DNA from: Granulosicoccaceae sp. 1_MG-2023
GTDB lineage: Bacteria; Pseudomonadota; Gammaproteobacteria; Granulosicoccales; Granulosicoccaceae
Assembly (NCBI GenBank): GCA_030546905.1
Contig: JAUOPI010000021.1
Location: 1 to 64,000 of the forward strand
DNA length: 64,000 bases
Direction: 5' to 3'
Part shown: piece after piece, positions 36,757 through 45,929 of the stretch
Position numbering within the stretch: position 1 is the stretch's first letter
How the letters are laid out: the number at the start of each line of letters is the position of its first letter
Made by a program: the position numbers and the translations under genes
The notes under the pieces: generated by a model
What the model was told of the DNA's origin: nothing
What the model saw: the letters and a program-made list of their open reading frames with translations, nothing else
Database searches by the model: none

Positions 36757-37784
36757 CGGGGTTTGAACCGGGGGCTAAGCTGGTGAATCTGGTTCTGTTG
36801 GGGCTGCTGACCGTGTTGCTGATCCTGTCTCTGAACACGGGGCCGGTGGCGCTGGGTTGGCAGACGGTGCTGGCGGCCTTATCACCGGTCTCAGACCCGG
36901 CAGAACTGAGCGCCGCGCAGCTACGCGAATACAGCATTGTCACCTCGGTGCGTTTGCCGCGCACCTTGTTGGCCTTGCTGGTGGGCGCGGCGCTGGGCGG
37001 TGCCGGTGCCGCATTACAGGGCCTGCTGCGTAATCCGTTGGCCGAACCCGGTTTGCTCGGCGTCAGTGCCAGTGCTGCGCTGGGTGCGGTGTTGTGCCTG
37101 TATTTCGGTCTGGCTTATCAGAACGTCTGGTGGCTGCCGGTCTGTGCCATGGGCGGCGCGGCGCTGGCAACCCTGCTGCTGCAGTTGCTGCTGAAACGCA
37201 ATGCCAGTCCCCTGAGTCTGATTCTGGCCGGCGTCGCCTTATCCTCCCTGGCTGCGGCGCTGACCTCACTGGCCATCAATCTTTCGCCCGATCCGCATGA
37301 TGTGCAGGATATTGTGCTGTGGTTGCTGGGCTCATTAAACGGACGCAGTTTTGAAGATCTTTACTTGTGTCTGCCGTTTGTGGCTGTCGGCCTGATCCTC
37401 CTGTTGCTCTGCGGGAGGGCGCTGGACGCCCTGACCCTGGGCGAGGATGAGGCCGCTTCGCTCGGTGTCGGACTCAGCGCGCTTTACCTGCAGGTGGTCA
37501 TCGGCGCGGCACTGTGCGTCGGCTCGACCGTAGCGGTGACCGGCACCATCGGTTTTGTCGGTCTGGTGGTGCCGCATCTGCTGCGCCCGCTGGTCGGCGC
37601 GAGGCCTTCGCGTCTGATTCTCAGCAGCATGCTGGGCGGCGCGGTCTTGCTGTTGCTGGCCGATATGCTTACACGGGTCCTGATTCAGGGCAGCGAAATC
37701 ATGCTCGGCGTGGTCACCGCGCTGATCGGCGCACCGTTTTTTTTCCTTCTGGTGCTGCGTAATTCGCGGGAGTTAAACCTGTGA
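36753..37784 (+). CDS. btuC: Corrinoid ABC transporter permease (BtuC-like)
   Basis: The 343-residue permease has about ten helices and FecCD/BtuC signatures: VRLPRTLLALLVGAALGGAGAALQGLLRNPLAEPGLLGVS near the N-terminus and the cytoplasmic loop GTIGFVGLVVPHLLRPLVG. It overlaps btuF by 4 bp and btuD by 4 bp. Corrinoid specificity is inferred from context; iron-siderophore permeases look alike. Confidence 0.88.
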   Translation: MTGFEPGAKLVNLVLLGLLTVLLILSLNTGPVALGWQTVLAALSPVSDPAELSAAQLREYSIVTSVRLPRTLLALLVGAALGGAGAALQGLLRNPLAEPGLLGVSASAALGAVLCLYFGLAYQNVWWLPVCAMGGAALATLLLQLLLKRNASPLSLILAGVALSSLAAALTSLAINLSPDPHDVQDIVLWLLGSLNGRSFEDLYLCLPFVAVGLILLLLCGRALDALTLGEDEAASLGVGLSALYLQVVIGAALCVGSTVAVTGTIGFVGLVVPHLLRPLVGARPSRLILSSMLGGAVLLLLADMLTRVLIQGSEIMLGVVTALIGAPFFFLLVLRNSRELNL

Positions 37785-38566
37785 ACGGGCTTGAGTTGCA
37801 GAAGCTGACTGTCAGTTCAGGTGGCCGGACGCTGGTCAACGGCGTTTCTGCCAGCGTGCCCTGCGGCGGCTTGCTGGGGGTGATCGGACCGAACGGCTCC
37901 GGCAAAAGCACTTTGTTGCGCGCGGTCGCTCAGCTGCTGGAGTTTGACGGCAGCGTCAGCTTTAACGGCACAGCCCTGGGCACGCTGACGCGCCAGGCCC
38001 GGGCACGGGAAATCGCCTATCTGGCGCAGGACGGTGCGGTCGCCTGGCCTATGCGGGTCGGCGAGTTTGTGTCCCTCGGACGCCTGCCGCATCGTGGCGT
38101 CAGTGATAGCAATACAAGCCGTGAGGCGGTCGCTTCGGCATTGGCGGCGATGGAGCTTGAGTCACTCAGCCTGCGGCGTATGGACCAGCTATCCGGCGGC
38201 GAGCGCGCCCGCGCAAGACTGGCCCGGGCGCTGGCCGTGGATGCGCCCTTGTTACTGGCCGATGAACCGGTCGCCGCGCTTGATCCCTACCACCAACTCA
38301 ATGTGATGCGCTTGCTGCGACAGCAGTCCGAGCGCGGCCGTTGTATTGCCGTGGTGCTGCATGACCTGACCCTGACCAGCCGTTTCTGCGATCAGGTGTT
38401 GTTGATGTCCGGCGGCAGCGCCGTGGCCTTCGGCGATGTGCGGGCGGTCCTCACCCCCGCCAATATACAGGCCGTGTACCAGGTCAATATGATCAGCGGC
38501 GAGCACGAACAACAACCCTACGTGATTCCGTGGCAGTGTCGGCCCGCGGCTCTGAAGGAGAGGTAA
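37781..38566 (+). CDS. btuD: Corrinoid ABC transporter ATP-binding protein (BtuD-like)
   Basis: The 261-residue ATPase has Walker A (GPNGSGKST), signature LSGGERARARLARAL, Walker B (LLLADEPVAALD) and switch His (VLHDLTLTSRF). It has the length and spacing of FecE/BtuD/HmuV proteins. It begins at GTG overlapping the permease stop and is followed at once by cobW. Confidence 0.9.
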   Translation: MNGLELQKLTVSSGGRTLVNGVSASVPCGGLLGVIGPNGSGKSTLLRAVAQLLEFDGSVSFNGTALGTLTRQARAREIAYLAQDGAVAWPMRVGEFVSLGRLPHRGVSDSNTSREAVASALAAMELESLSLRRMDQLSGGERARARLARALAVDAPLLLADEPVAALDPYHQLNVMRLLRQQSERGRCIAVVLHDLTLTSRFCDQVLLMSGGSAVAFGDVRAVLTPANIQAVYQVNMISGEHEQQPYVIPWQCRPAALKER

Positions 38567-39622
38567 ATGAAATCGATGAAGCGCATTCCGGCCACGGTGG
38601 TGACGGGATTTCTGGGCAGCGGCAAGACCACGCTCTTGCGTCATGTGCTGGCCAATGCCAACGGCCGCCGTCTGGCCGTGATCGTCAATGAGTTCGGTGA
38701 ACTGGGCATAGACGGTGAGTTGCTGCGCGATTGCGGTCTTGGTTGTGAAGAAGAGACCGAGGTGGTTGAGCTGGCCAACGGTTGTCTGTGCTGCACGGTG
38801 CAGGAGGAGTTCTATCCGACCATGCAGCGCCTGATCGAACGGCGTGATGAGATCGATGCGATCCTGATTGAGACTTCCGGGCTGGCCCTGCCGAAACCGC
38901 TGGTGCAGGCGTTTAACTGGCCGGAAATCCGCAATGCCTGCACGGTTGATGCGGTCATCACCGTCGTTGACGTGCCGGCCACCGCAGCGGGGCAGTTTGC
39001 CGCCGATCCGGCGCGGGTGGAGGCGCAGCGTCTGGCGGACCCGAATCTGGATCATGTGGCCGGTCTGCACGAGTTGTTCGAGGATCAGCTCAGTGCTGCT
39101 GATCTGGTGGTGCTGAGTAAATGTGACTGTGTCGATCAGGCCGCGCGTGAGCGGGTCGAGCAGTTGGTGCGTGCCGAAGTGCCGGATACGGTCAAGTTGC
39201 TGGTCAGTGACCGGGGCTGTGTTGATCCGGAGATTCTGCTTGGTGTCGGCGCGGATTCGCAGGACACCATAGACCAGCGCCCGGGGCATCACCATCACGA
39301 CGATGAGGACGGCCATCACCACCATGATGATCCCTTTGATTCGATTGTCCTTAAGGTGCCGGAGCTGGCAAGTGAAACGCTCGAACAGGCGCTGGCAAGG
39401 CTGCTGGAACAGTTTACGATTTTCCGGATAAAGGGCTTCGTGGCAGTGAAAGACAAGCCCCTGCGGCGTGTGGTGCATGGTGTCGGACGGCGTATCGACG
39501 GCTATTTTGACCGGCCCTGGGGGCCGGCTGAAGCGCGTCTGGGAAGACTGGTCTTTATCGGTGCCGGACTGGATGCGCAACAGCTCAGTGCCGCGCTTGC
39601 AGAACAGGGTATAGGTGCCTGA
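38567..39622 (+). CDS. cobW: Cobalamin biosynthesis GTPase CobW
   Basis: CobW is a metallochaperone-like P-loop GTPase thought to deliver cobalt to the chelatase. The 351-residue product has GFLGSGKTTLLRH, the metal-site motif GCLCC (C-x-C-C), SKCD for guanine binding, and a histidine/aspartate loop (HHHHDDEDGHHHHDD) near residue 240 that should bind metal. It abuts btuD and shares its last base with the cobN start. Confidence 0.94.
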   Translation: MKSMKRIPATVVTGFLGSGKTTLLRHVLANANGRRLAVIVNEFGELGIDGELLRDCGLGCEEETEVVELANGCLCCTVQEEFYPTMQRLIERRDEIDAILIETSGLALPKPLVQAFNWPEIRNACTVDAVITVVDVPATAAGQFAADPARVEAQRLADPNLDHVAGLHELFEDQLSAADLVVLSKCDCVDQAARERVEQLVRAEVPDTVKLLVSDRGCVDPEILLGVGADSQDTIDQRPGHHHHDDEDGHHHHDDPFDSIVLKVPELASETLEQALARLLEQFTIFRIKGFVAVKDKPLRRVVHGVGRRIDGYFDRPWGPAEARLGRLVFIGAGLDAQQLSAALAEQGIGA

Positions 39623-42600
39623 TGCATTTGCTGGCAGCCAAACCGGGTGGTTATGTTGACGATGCCAGCGTGGTCGTCAGTCTGGAGCAGACACCGGCTG
39701 ATATTGTGATCCTGAGCGCGGCTGACACCACCTTGTCGCTGCTGGCGACAAGCTGCCCGGCTGCGCCTTATCCATCGGTGCGCCTGGCCAATCTGCTGCA
39801 TTTGCGTCAACCGGCCTCCGTGGACCTCTATATGGAGGAGGTTCTGCAACATGCCAGGGTGATTGTGGTAGATCATCTCGGCGGCGAGAGCTACTGGCCT
39901 TACGGTACCGAGCAGCTGGTGGCGCTGAGCCGGTCCGGTCGCTGTGAGCTGATTATGTTCTCCGGGGATCTGACCGAAGATCCGAATCTGCTGCGTAAAA
40001 GTACCGCCGATGAAGAGACCGTGCGTCTTTTGTGGCGTTATTTGCGTGAAGGCGGGACTTTTAACGCCAAACAGTTCTATCAGGCGTTGGCCGCGGCTTT
40101 TTTCGGTGCCGCAACCCCAGCCCTGCCACCGCGTGTGTTGCCGCCGGCGGCGGTTTTCCACCCGCAGCGCGAGCCGGCTACGGTGGCGGACTGGCAGGAT
40201 CGCTGGCAGGCCGGCGCGCCCTGTGTGCTGGTCTTGTTCTACCGCGCTCATCTGCAGGCTGCCAATACGCAGGTCTTCTGTGCGCTGTGTGATGCGCTCA
40301 GCGCGCAGGGGCTGAATCCCTTACCACTGGCGGTGACTTCGCTGAAGGACGGGATCAGTCTGGCCATGCTCAGGGAGCTGTGCCGTACCCAGGCGGTGTC
40401 GCTGATTATCAACACCACCGCTTTTGCAAGGTCGTCACCCGGTAGTGAGGAGGCTGATCAGGCGCTGGCGGGGGATATTCCTGTATTACAGGCGATTCTG
40501 GCCGGAAATGATGAGGCCAGCTGGCAGGCGGACACTCAGGGCCTGAGCCCGCGTGATATCGCCATGCATATCTGTATGCCCGAGGTTGACGGACGCATTA
40601 TTACCCGTGCGATCAGCTTCAAAGGCCCCGACGGTCGTTCGGAACTGACCCAGTCTGAGCGTGTGCGCTATATACCTCACGCCGGACGGATTGAATTTCT
40701 GGCCGAGCTGAGCGCCCGCTGGTGTCGTCTGCGGCGGCTGGAGAACGGTGCCAAGCGCCTGGCGCTGGTGTTGGCCAATTACCCGACCAAAGAAGGTCGT
40801 CTCGGCAACGGCGTCGGGCTGGACACGCCGGCCTCGGTCATCAACATACTGCAACAGCTGGAGAAGGCCGGATACTGTGTTGCGGATATCCCCGCAGACG
40901 GCAATGCGCTGATGCGTGAACTGCAAGCCGGTGTCACCAACGATGCTGATTCCTGGCTTTACCGCAGCGCCAATCAGAGTCTGGCGATGGAGGATTATCT
41001 GGCCTGGTTCGGGCAAATTCCTGCGGCGAACAGGGAGGCGCTGATTGCCCGCTGGGGGCAGCCGCAGGCCGATCCCATGGTGCGTCAGGGCCGTTTTATG
41101 ATTGCCGGTCTGCGTTGTGGCAGCGTGTTTGTCGGAATTCAGCCGGCACGCGGTTACGAGCTGGATCTGGCGGCCTGCTATCACGACCCGGACCTGATCC
41201 CGCCGCACCACTATCTGGCCTTCTACCTCTGGCTGCGTAATGTCTGGTGCAGTGACGCCGTGGTGCATGTGGGTAAACACGGTAATCTGGAATGGCTGCC
41301 GGGCAAAAGTGTCGCGCTGGACGGCAGCTGCTGGCCGGACCTGATATTCGGGCCGGTGCCGCACTTGTATCCGTTTATTGTCAATGATCCCGGCGAAGGC
41401 AGCCAGGCCAAGCGCCGTGCACAGGCGGTGATTATCGATCACCTGATGCCGCCTCTGAGCCGTGCAGAAACCTATGGCCCTTTGCGCGATCTGGAACGCA
41501 TGGTCGACGAGTACTACGAGGCCTTATCGCTGGACGCGCGGCGGGCCGGCTTGTTGCGTGATCAGATACTGCAAAACATTGTCGATCAGGATCTGCACCG
41601 GGATCTTGGCATCAGCGCGCTGGACAGCGACGAAGACAAGCAAGCCCTGCTCAATCGCACCGACGCCTATCTTTGTGAATTGAAAGAAGCGCAGATCCGC
41701 GATGGTTTGCATATCTTCGGTCAGTCCCCGCAGGGCCGTTTACTGCGCGATACCTTGCTGGCTTTGTCACGCCATCCGGTCGGCAGCGGGGCGGCGGCCG
41801 AAGGATTGACCCGTGCGCTCGCCGCTGACCTGCAGCTCGGTGAGGAGTTCGATCCGCTTGACAGTGACTGGTCCGTGCCGTGGTCGGGTGTCAGGCCTGC
41901 GGTTTTAAAGACCATCGATACTTCGCCCTGGCGCAGCGCCGGCGATACCCGTGAAAGACTCGAGCTGCTGGCCTTGGCTTTGCTCGACGGCAGCCGGCCG
42001 CTTGATCCGGCATGGTCGCGCACGCAGGCTGTTATGCAGCGTATTGCGGAGTCTCTGCGCCCCGATCTGCTGGCGTGCGGAGCGCAGGAAACCGGCAATC
42101 TTTTAAAAGGGCTGGACGGGCAGTTTGTTGCGCCCGGGCCCAGCGGTGCACCTTCAAGGGGGCGTTCGGATGTGTTGCCCACCGGGCGCAATTTCTACTC
42201 GGTCGATACCCGTGCCATTCCGACCCAAACCAGCTGGATACTCGGTCAGCGTTCGGCCCGTTCCGTGATCGAGCGCTATCTGCAAGAGCGTGGCGACTAC
42301 CCGCGCAGTATCGGTCTGTCGGTCTGGGGTACTGCAACCATGCGCACCGGTGGTGACGATATCGCACAGGCCTTCGCCTTGATGGGAGTGCGTCCCAAAT
42401 GGGCTGACGGCAGTCATCGTGTGGCTGATTTTGAGATTATTCCGGTGGACATACTGGACCGTCCGCGCGTGGATGTGACCTTGCGTGTGTCGGGTTTTTT
42501 CCGTGATGCCTTTTTCAACATTATCCAGCTGTTTGATGCGGCGGTCCTGGCACTGGCCGAGCTGGATGAACCTGAATCGCTGAACCCCATCCGTGCGCGT

Positions 42601-43389
42601 ATCGGGCAGGAGCGTGCGGCGCTGATCGCCTCCGGTGAATCGCCTGAAGACGCAGCACGGCAGGCCTCCTACCGTGTCTTCGGCGCCAAACCCGGTGCCT
42701 ATGGCGCGGGTCTGCAGGGTCTGATTGAGGGGCAGAACTGGGACACCGATGCCGATCTGGCAGAAGCCTATCTGAACTGGGGCGGCTATGCCTATGGCCG
42801 GGCTGAGAGCGGCCGTGAGGCCATCGGCCTGTTCCGGCGGCGCTTGTCCGGTTTGCAATCGGTGGTGCAAAACCAGGATAACCGCGAACACGATCTGCTC
42901 GATTCCGACGATTATTACCAGTTCCAGGGCGGTATGACCGCCGCTGTGCGTCACCTCAGCGGTGTGCAGCCGGTGGTGCTACACGGCGACCACAGCAATC
43001 CCGCCGCGCCGAAAATCCGCACCCTGGAAGAAGAAGTCAGCCGCGTGTTGCGCAGCCGTGTGGCCAATCCCAAGTGGGCAGCCGGTATGCGCCGTCATGG
43101 ATACAAGGGTGGCTTCGAGATGGCGGCCACGGTGGATTATCTGTTTGCTTTTGATGCCACCGCGCGCGTGGTCCGTGACGACCAGTACCAGCGCGTCAGC
43201 GAGGCGTTGCTCGGCGATACGCAGAACCGCGACTTTCTTCTGCAGAACAATCCCGCGGCGATGCAGGAGATCTGCGAACGGCTGCTCGAAGCCATGCAGC
43301 GTGGTTTATGGCAGCAGCCCGGGCCGGAGCAGGAGAGGATAGAAGCGTGTTTGATGATGGCAGAAGAGGCGATGGAGCAAGACGCATGA
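39622..43389 (+). CDS. cobN: Cobaltochelatase large subunit CobN
   Basis: CobN is the corrin-binding subunit that inserts Co2+ into hydrogenobyrinic acid a,c-diamide with the AAA/vWA subunits. The 1255-residue product is full length, with typical blocks LALVLANYPTKEGRLGNGVGLDTPASV, VWCSDAVVHVGKHGNLEWLPGK, LPTGRNFYSVDTRAIPT and YDGSDD-like NREHDLLDSDDYYQFQGGM. It overlaps the next gene by 4 bp (ATGA). Its presence shows the aerobic, late-cobalt route. Confidence 0.96.
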   Translation: MHLLAAKPGGYVDDASVVVSLEQTPADIVILSAADTTLSLLATSCPAAPYPSVRLANLLHLRQPASVDLYMEEVLQHARVIVVDHLGGESYWPYGTEQLVALSRSGRCELIMFSGDLTEDPNLLRKSTADEETVRLLWRYLREGGTFNAKQFYQALAAAFFGAATPALPPRVLPPAAVFHPQREPATVADWQDRWQAGAPCVLVLFYRAHLQAANTQVFCALCDALSAQGLNPLPLAVTSLKDGISLAMLRELCRTQAVSLIINTTAFARSSPGSEEADQALAGDIPVLQAILAGNDEASWQADTQGLSPRDIAMHICMPEVDGRIITRAISFKGPDGRSELTQSERVRYIPHAGRIEFLAELSARWCRLRRLENGAKRLALVLANYPTKEGRLGNGVGLDTPASVINILQQLEKAGYCVADIPADGNALMRELQAGVTNDADSWLYRSANQSLAMEDYLAWFGQIPAANREALIARWGQPQADPMVRQGRFMIAGLRCGSVFVGIQPARGYELDLAACYHDPDLIPPHHYLAFYLWLRNVWCSDAVVHVGKHGNLEWLPGKSVALDGSCWPDLIFGPVPHLYPFIVNDPGEGSQAKRRAQAVIIDHLMPPLSRAETYGPLRDLERMVDEYYEALSLDARRAGLLRDQILQNIVDQDLHRDLGISALDSDEDKQALLNRTDAYLCELKEAQIRDGLHIFGQSPQGRLLRDTLLALSRHPVGSGAAAEGLTRALAADLQLGEEFDPLDSDWSVPWSGVRPAVLKTIDTSPWRSAGDTRERLELLALALLDGSRPLDPAWSRTQAVMQRIAESLRPDLLACGAQETGNLLKGLDGQFVAPGPSGAPSRGRSDVLPTGRNFYSVDTRAIPTQTSWILGQRSARSVIERYLQERGDYPRSIGLSVWGTATMRTGGDDIAQAFALMGVRPKWADGSHRVADFEIIPVDILDRPRVDVTLRVSGFFRDAFFNIIQLFDAAVLALAELDEPESLNPIRARIGQERAALIASGESPEDAARQASYRVFGAKPGAYGAGLQGLIEGQNWDTDADLAEAYLNWGGYAYGRAESGREAIGLFRRRLSGLQSVVQNQDNREHDLLDSDDYYQFQGGMTAAVRHLSGVQPVVLHGDHSNPAAPKIRTLEEEVSRVLRSRVANPKWAAGMRRHGYKGGFEMAATVDYLFAFDATARVVRDDQYQRVSEALLGDTQNRDFLLQNNPAAMQEICERLLEAMQRGLWQQPGPEQERIEACLMMAEEAMEQDA

Positions 43390-44441
43390 ATAAGACCGTA
43401 CCGGTGTTTCCGTTTACCGCTTTGTGCGATCAGCCGGACTTGCAAAAGGTTTTGTTGTTGCTGGCGGTCGACCCGCGCATCGGCGGGGTGTTGCTCAGCG
43501 GTCCGCGCGGCATGGCGAAAACCACCAGTGCCAGAGCGCTGGCTGAGGTTATGCCCGAAGGCAGTTTCGTCAATCTGCCTCTGGGCGCCGACGAAGAACA
43601 GCTGAGCGGGTCGCTGGATATCGACAGTGTGCTGCAGGAAAAGCGCTTGGCATTTAAACCGGGACTGCTGGCCAAAGCAGACGGCGGTGTCCTGTATATC
43701 GACGAGGTAAACCTGCTGGCCGATTCCTTGGTGGATTTGCTGCTCGATGTCAGCAGCAGCGGCGTTAACCGTGTCGAACGGGACGGGATCAGCCACACAC
43801 ACAGCGCGCGCATTGCCCTGATCGGTTCGATGAATCCGGAGGAAGGGCAACTGCGGCCCCAGTTGCTGGATCGCTTCGGCTTGTATTTACAGATGCCGGA
43901 AACCCTGTCCGTGCAAACCCGCCAGACCATTGTCCGCCAACGCCTGGCGTTTGATGCGGACCCGCAGGGTTTTGTCGCCGCGCATGCACAGGCTTTACAG
44001 ATGCTCAGGAGAGAGCTGCAGGCCGCGCGCGAGCGTCTGGAGCAGATAGCGTTCAGCGATGAGAACCACGAACAGGTTGCACGCTTGTGTTTTGAGGGCG
44101 GCGTGGAAGGCGTCCGCGCTGACCTGGTGTTGTTACGCGCGGCGCGGGCACACGCCGCACTGAACCAGCGCAGCGTGATCCTCAGTCAGGACATCAGTGC
44201 CGTGGCCGGCTGGGCGCTGGCACATCGTCGTCAGGATAATCCAAGTACCGCACAAGCGCCGACATCTGCGCCGCCGTCGGGGACAGGCGCGAACTCAGCG
44301 GCTGACAGCGCGCCCGGTGAGGGCGCAGCGCATGGGCAAACCCGGAATGCCGACGGCGCCGACTGGGGCAGTTTGCCGTCACAGCCGGTCGCGCCGGCGG
44401 CTCTGAAGTCCGTCAGGCCTTTGCAGGCAAAAAAGCCCTGA
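43386..44441 (+). CDS. chlD: Chelatase AAA+ subunit (ChlI-like; zero-frame product of chlD)
   Basis: The 351-residue zero-frame product is the AAA+ ATPase partner of CobN. It has P-loop GPRGMAKTT, Walker B VLYIDEVNLL, and sensor segments IALIGSMNPEEGQLRPQLLDRFGLYL. After ~300 comes a Pro/Ala/Ser/Gly-rich linker of the sort that joins the two halves of ChlD. The frame ends in QAKKP-stop exactly at an A_AAA_AAG heptamer. Reading through by -1 slip gives a ~587-residue AAA-linker-vWA protein ending at 45148. I therefore take this as the short product of a single chlD gene that also encodes the medium subunit. A plain two-gene arrangement is the alternative. Confidence 0.9.
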   Translation: MNKTVPVFPFTALCDQPDLQKVLLLLAVDPRIGGVLLSGPRGMAKTTSARALAEVMPEGSFVNLPLGADEEQLSGSLDIDSVLQEKRLAFKPGLLAKADGGVLYIDEVNLLADSLVDLLLDVSSSGVNRVERDGISHTHSARIALIGSMNPEEGQLRPQLLDRFGLYLQMPETLSVQTRQTIVRQRLAFDADPQGFVAAHAQALQMLRRELQAARERLEQIAFSDENHEQVARLCFEGGVEGVRADLVLLRAARAHAALNQRSVILSQDISAVAGWALAHRRQDNPSTAQAPTSAPPSGTGANSAADSAPGEGAAHGQTRNADGADWGSLPSQPVAPAALKSVRPLQAKKP

Positions 44442-44485
44442 CGCGTCCCGGCCCGCAGGCCGGTGGCGCGTTCTCAGGTCAGGGC
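44429..44485 (+). promoter_or_regulatory. Programmed -1 ribosomal frameshift signal in chlD
   Basis: The slippery heptamer A_AAA_AAG (44429-44435) is in the right phase, with the zero-frame stop two codons later (CCC TGA). Downstream, CCGGCC (44448-44453) pairs with GGCCGG (44458-44463) over a CGCA loop, ACGCG (44441-44445) pairs with CGCGT (44467-44471), and GCCCTG (44435-44440) can pair with CAGGGC (44480-44485). The lower part of the stem begins 5 nt after the heptamer, suitable for stimulating a slip. An upstream Shine-Dalgarno stimulator is weak at best (CAGG at 44414). Confidence 0.85.
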
Positions 44486-45148
44486 AAGGGACGCAGACGC
44501 ACAGCGGCGCTGTTGCGTGAACGCCGGCGTATTAACTGGCGCAAAACCCTGATTGCCCGTGGTAGTGCTGAGTTGTCGCGTGCGCATCTGCGCTACCGGC
44601 CTCAGCCCTGCAGCGGCTCGGTCTTGCATTTTATGGTGATCGACTGCTCCTCATCCATGCTCAGGGCCGGACGGCTGGCGCTTGCAAAAGGCTTGTTAAT
44701 GCAGTGGCAGAAGGCCATTTACCGCAGCCGTGATCTGCTGGCGGTGGTCAGTTTCGACGGTCAGGGCGCCCGTCTGATACGCGCGCCGGGCAAGGCGCTG
44801 GCGCTGGAGGAAGACTGGCTTGCGCCGCTCAGGGGACAGGGTAGTAGTCCCGCCGGAGCCGCCGTGAGTCTGAGTGACAGTGTGATTGCACAGTTCCGAC
44901 AGCGGCAGGCTCGTGAGCTCCGTTGCGAGCTGTGGTTTGTTACCGACGGACGTTTCAGCCGGCCGCCGGCAGCGCCGCAGCAGGCCGGTTCCTGCACGAT
45001 TATCGACGTCGACCGGACTCCTGCCGGGCGATGTCAGCGACTGGCGCGTCACTGGCGCGCCGGCTACCAGCACGCGCTTGCGTTTGTGGGCACGCAGCAC
45101 GTGTATCCGGGATCTGAGCCCAAACAGAGGTTGAATCATGCATATTGA
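44435..45148 (+). CDS. Chelatase vWA half (ChlD C-terminus, reached by -1 frameshift)
   Basis: This region encodes a basic GGAFSGQGKGRRRTAALLRERR linker-like stretch and then a von Willebrand A domain with MIDAS residues DCSSS (DxSxS) and VTDGR. This is the layout of the C-terminal half of ChlD/BchD. The -1 frame is open from a stop upstream of 44320 through the slippery site to 45148. No ATG or GTG occurs in it before the vWA domain; the first possible start is a TTG at 44513 without a binding site, which would cut off the conserved basic stretch. Frameshift expression is therefore favoured. It overlaps the cbiM-like gene by 11 bp. Confidence 0.8.
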   Translation, partial: ALTRPGPQAGGAFSGQGKGRRRTAALLRERRRINWRKTLIARGSAELSRAHLRYRPQPCSGSVLHFMVIDCSSSMLRAGRLALAKGLLMQWQKAIYRSRDLLAVVSFDGQGARLIRAPGKALALEEDWLAPLRGQGSSPAGAAVSLSDSVIAQFRQRQARELRCELWFVTDGRFSRPPAAPQQAGSCTIIDVDRTPAGRCQRLARHWRAGYQHALAFVGTQHVYPGSEPKQRLNHAY

Positions 45149-45818
45149 AGCGGGCGTCGTCGACGGCGCGAAAATGGTCTTAAGCTACGGGACCGGTGCA
45201 GCCGCGCTGGGCTGGGGACTGAAACAGGCGTACACGCGCGCCAAACAGGAAGGTGCGGGCGTGCTGTGTCTGCAGAGTCTTATCAGCACGGTATTGGTGT
45301 TTGCGTTCTTTGAGGTGCTGCCACATCATCCGGTCGGGGTCTCCGAGGTGCATTTGATACTCGGGACCAGTTTGTTGCTGTTCTTCGGTGTGGCCCCGGC
45401 CGCCCTTGGCCTGGCCGCCGGGCTGCTATTGCAGGGGCTGTTGTTTGCGCCCTTTGATCTGCCGCAGTACGGGATCAATATCACCACCTTGCTGGTGCCC
45501 TTGTATGCCTGTGCGGCACTGGCTGAACGGATTATTCCGGCCGGTACAGCCTATGCGGATATCGGCTACAGCGCCGTGCTGCGTTTGTCGCTGGCCTATC
45601 AGGGCGGGATTATCGCCTGGGTCGCTTTCTGGGCTTTTTATGGTCAGGGCTTCGGCGCGGCCAATCTCACCGCGGTGGGCGGTTTCGGTCTGGCCTATAT
45701 GAGTGTGGTTCTGATTGAGCCGCTGTTGGATCTGGCCTTGCTGGCTGCGGCGAAGCAGGCTTTCCGGGGCCGTGCTGCCCGGCTGGTTCAGCCCCGTCTG
45801 CTCAATGGCCTGAGCTGA
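45138..45818 (+). CDS. cbiM: CbiM-like cobalt/ECF transporter permease
   Basis: The 226-residue membrane protein starts MHIEAGVVDGAKMVLS, with the metal-binding His at position 2 typical of CbiM. It continues with helices including VLPHHPVGVSEVHLILGTSLLLFFGVAPAALGLAAG and LYGQGFG-like FYGQGFGAANL. It should bring cobalt into the cell for the chelatase encoded just upstream. Its usual ATPase and CbiN/CbiQ partners are not in the window, and such solitary CbiM-like genes beside cobN are common in proteobacteria. Last gene of the riboswitch operon. Confidence 0.87.
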   Translation: MHIEAGVVDGAKMVLSYGTGAAALGWGLKQAYTRAKQEGAGVLCLQSLISTVLVFAFFEVLPHHPVGVSEVHLILGTSLLLFFGVAPAALGLAAGLLLQGLLFAPFDLPQYGINITTLLVPLYACAALAERIIPAGTAYADIGYSAVLRLSLAYQGGIIAWVAFWAFYGQGFGAANLTAVGGFGLAYMSVVLIEPLLDLALLAAAKQAFRGRAARLVQPRLLNGLS

Positions 45819-45898
45819 GCCGCAACAGGTTGTCCGGCGCCTCCGGACGTGGCGCCGACGGGCCGGTTTGTGAGGTCGCTCTTACAGGAAATCCGCAC

Positions 45899-45929
45899 AA
45901 GGCCGCTGTTCATGCAGCGGCCTTTTTTG
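45899..45929 (+). terminator. Terminator of the cobalamin operon
   Basis: AAGGCCGCTG and CAGCGGCCTT form a 10-bp stem with a 6-nt loop followed by a T run. Confidence 0.92.

Noticed and set aside
44513-45148. vWA protein as an independent gene starting at TTG 44513
   Set aside because: No ribosome binding site, and the conserved basic stretch before the TTG would be lost; the slippery site offers a better explanation.
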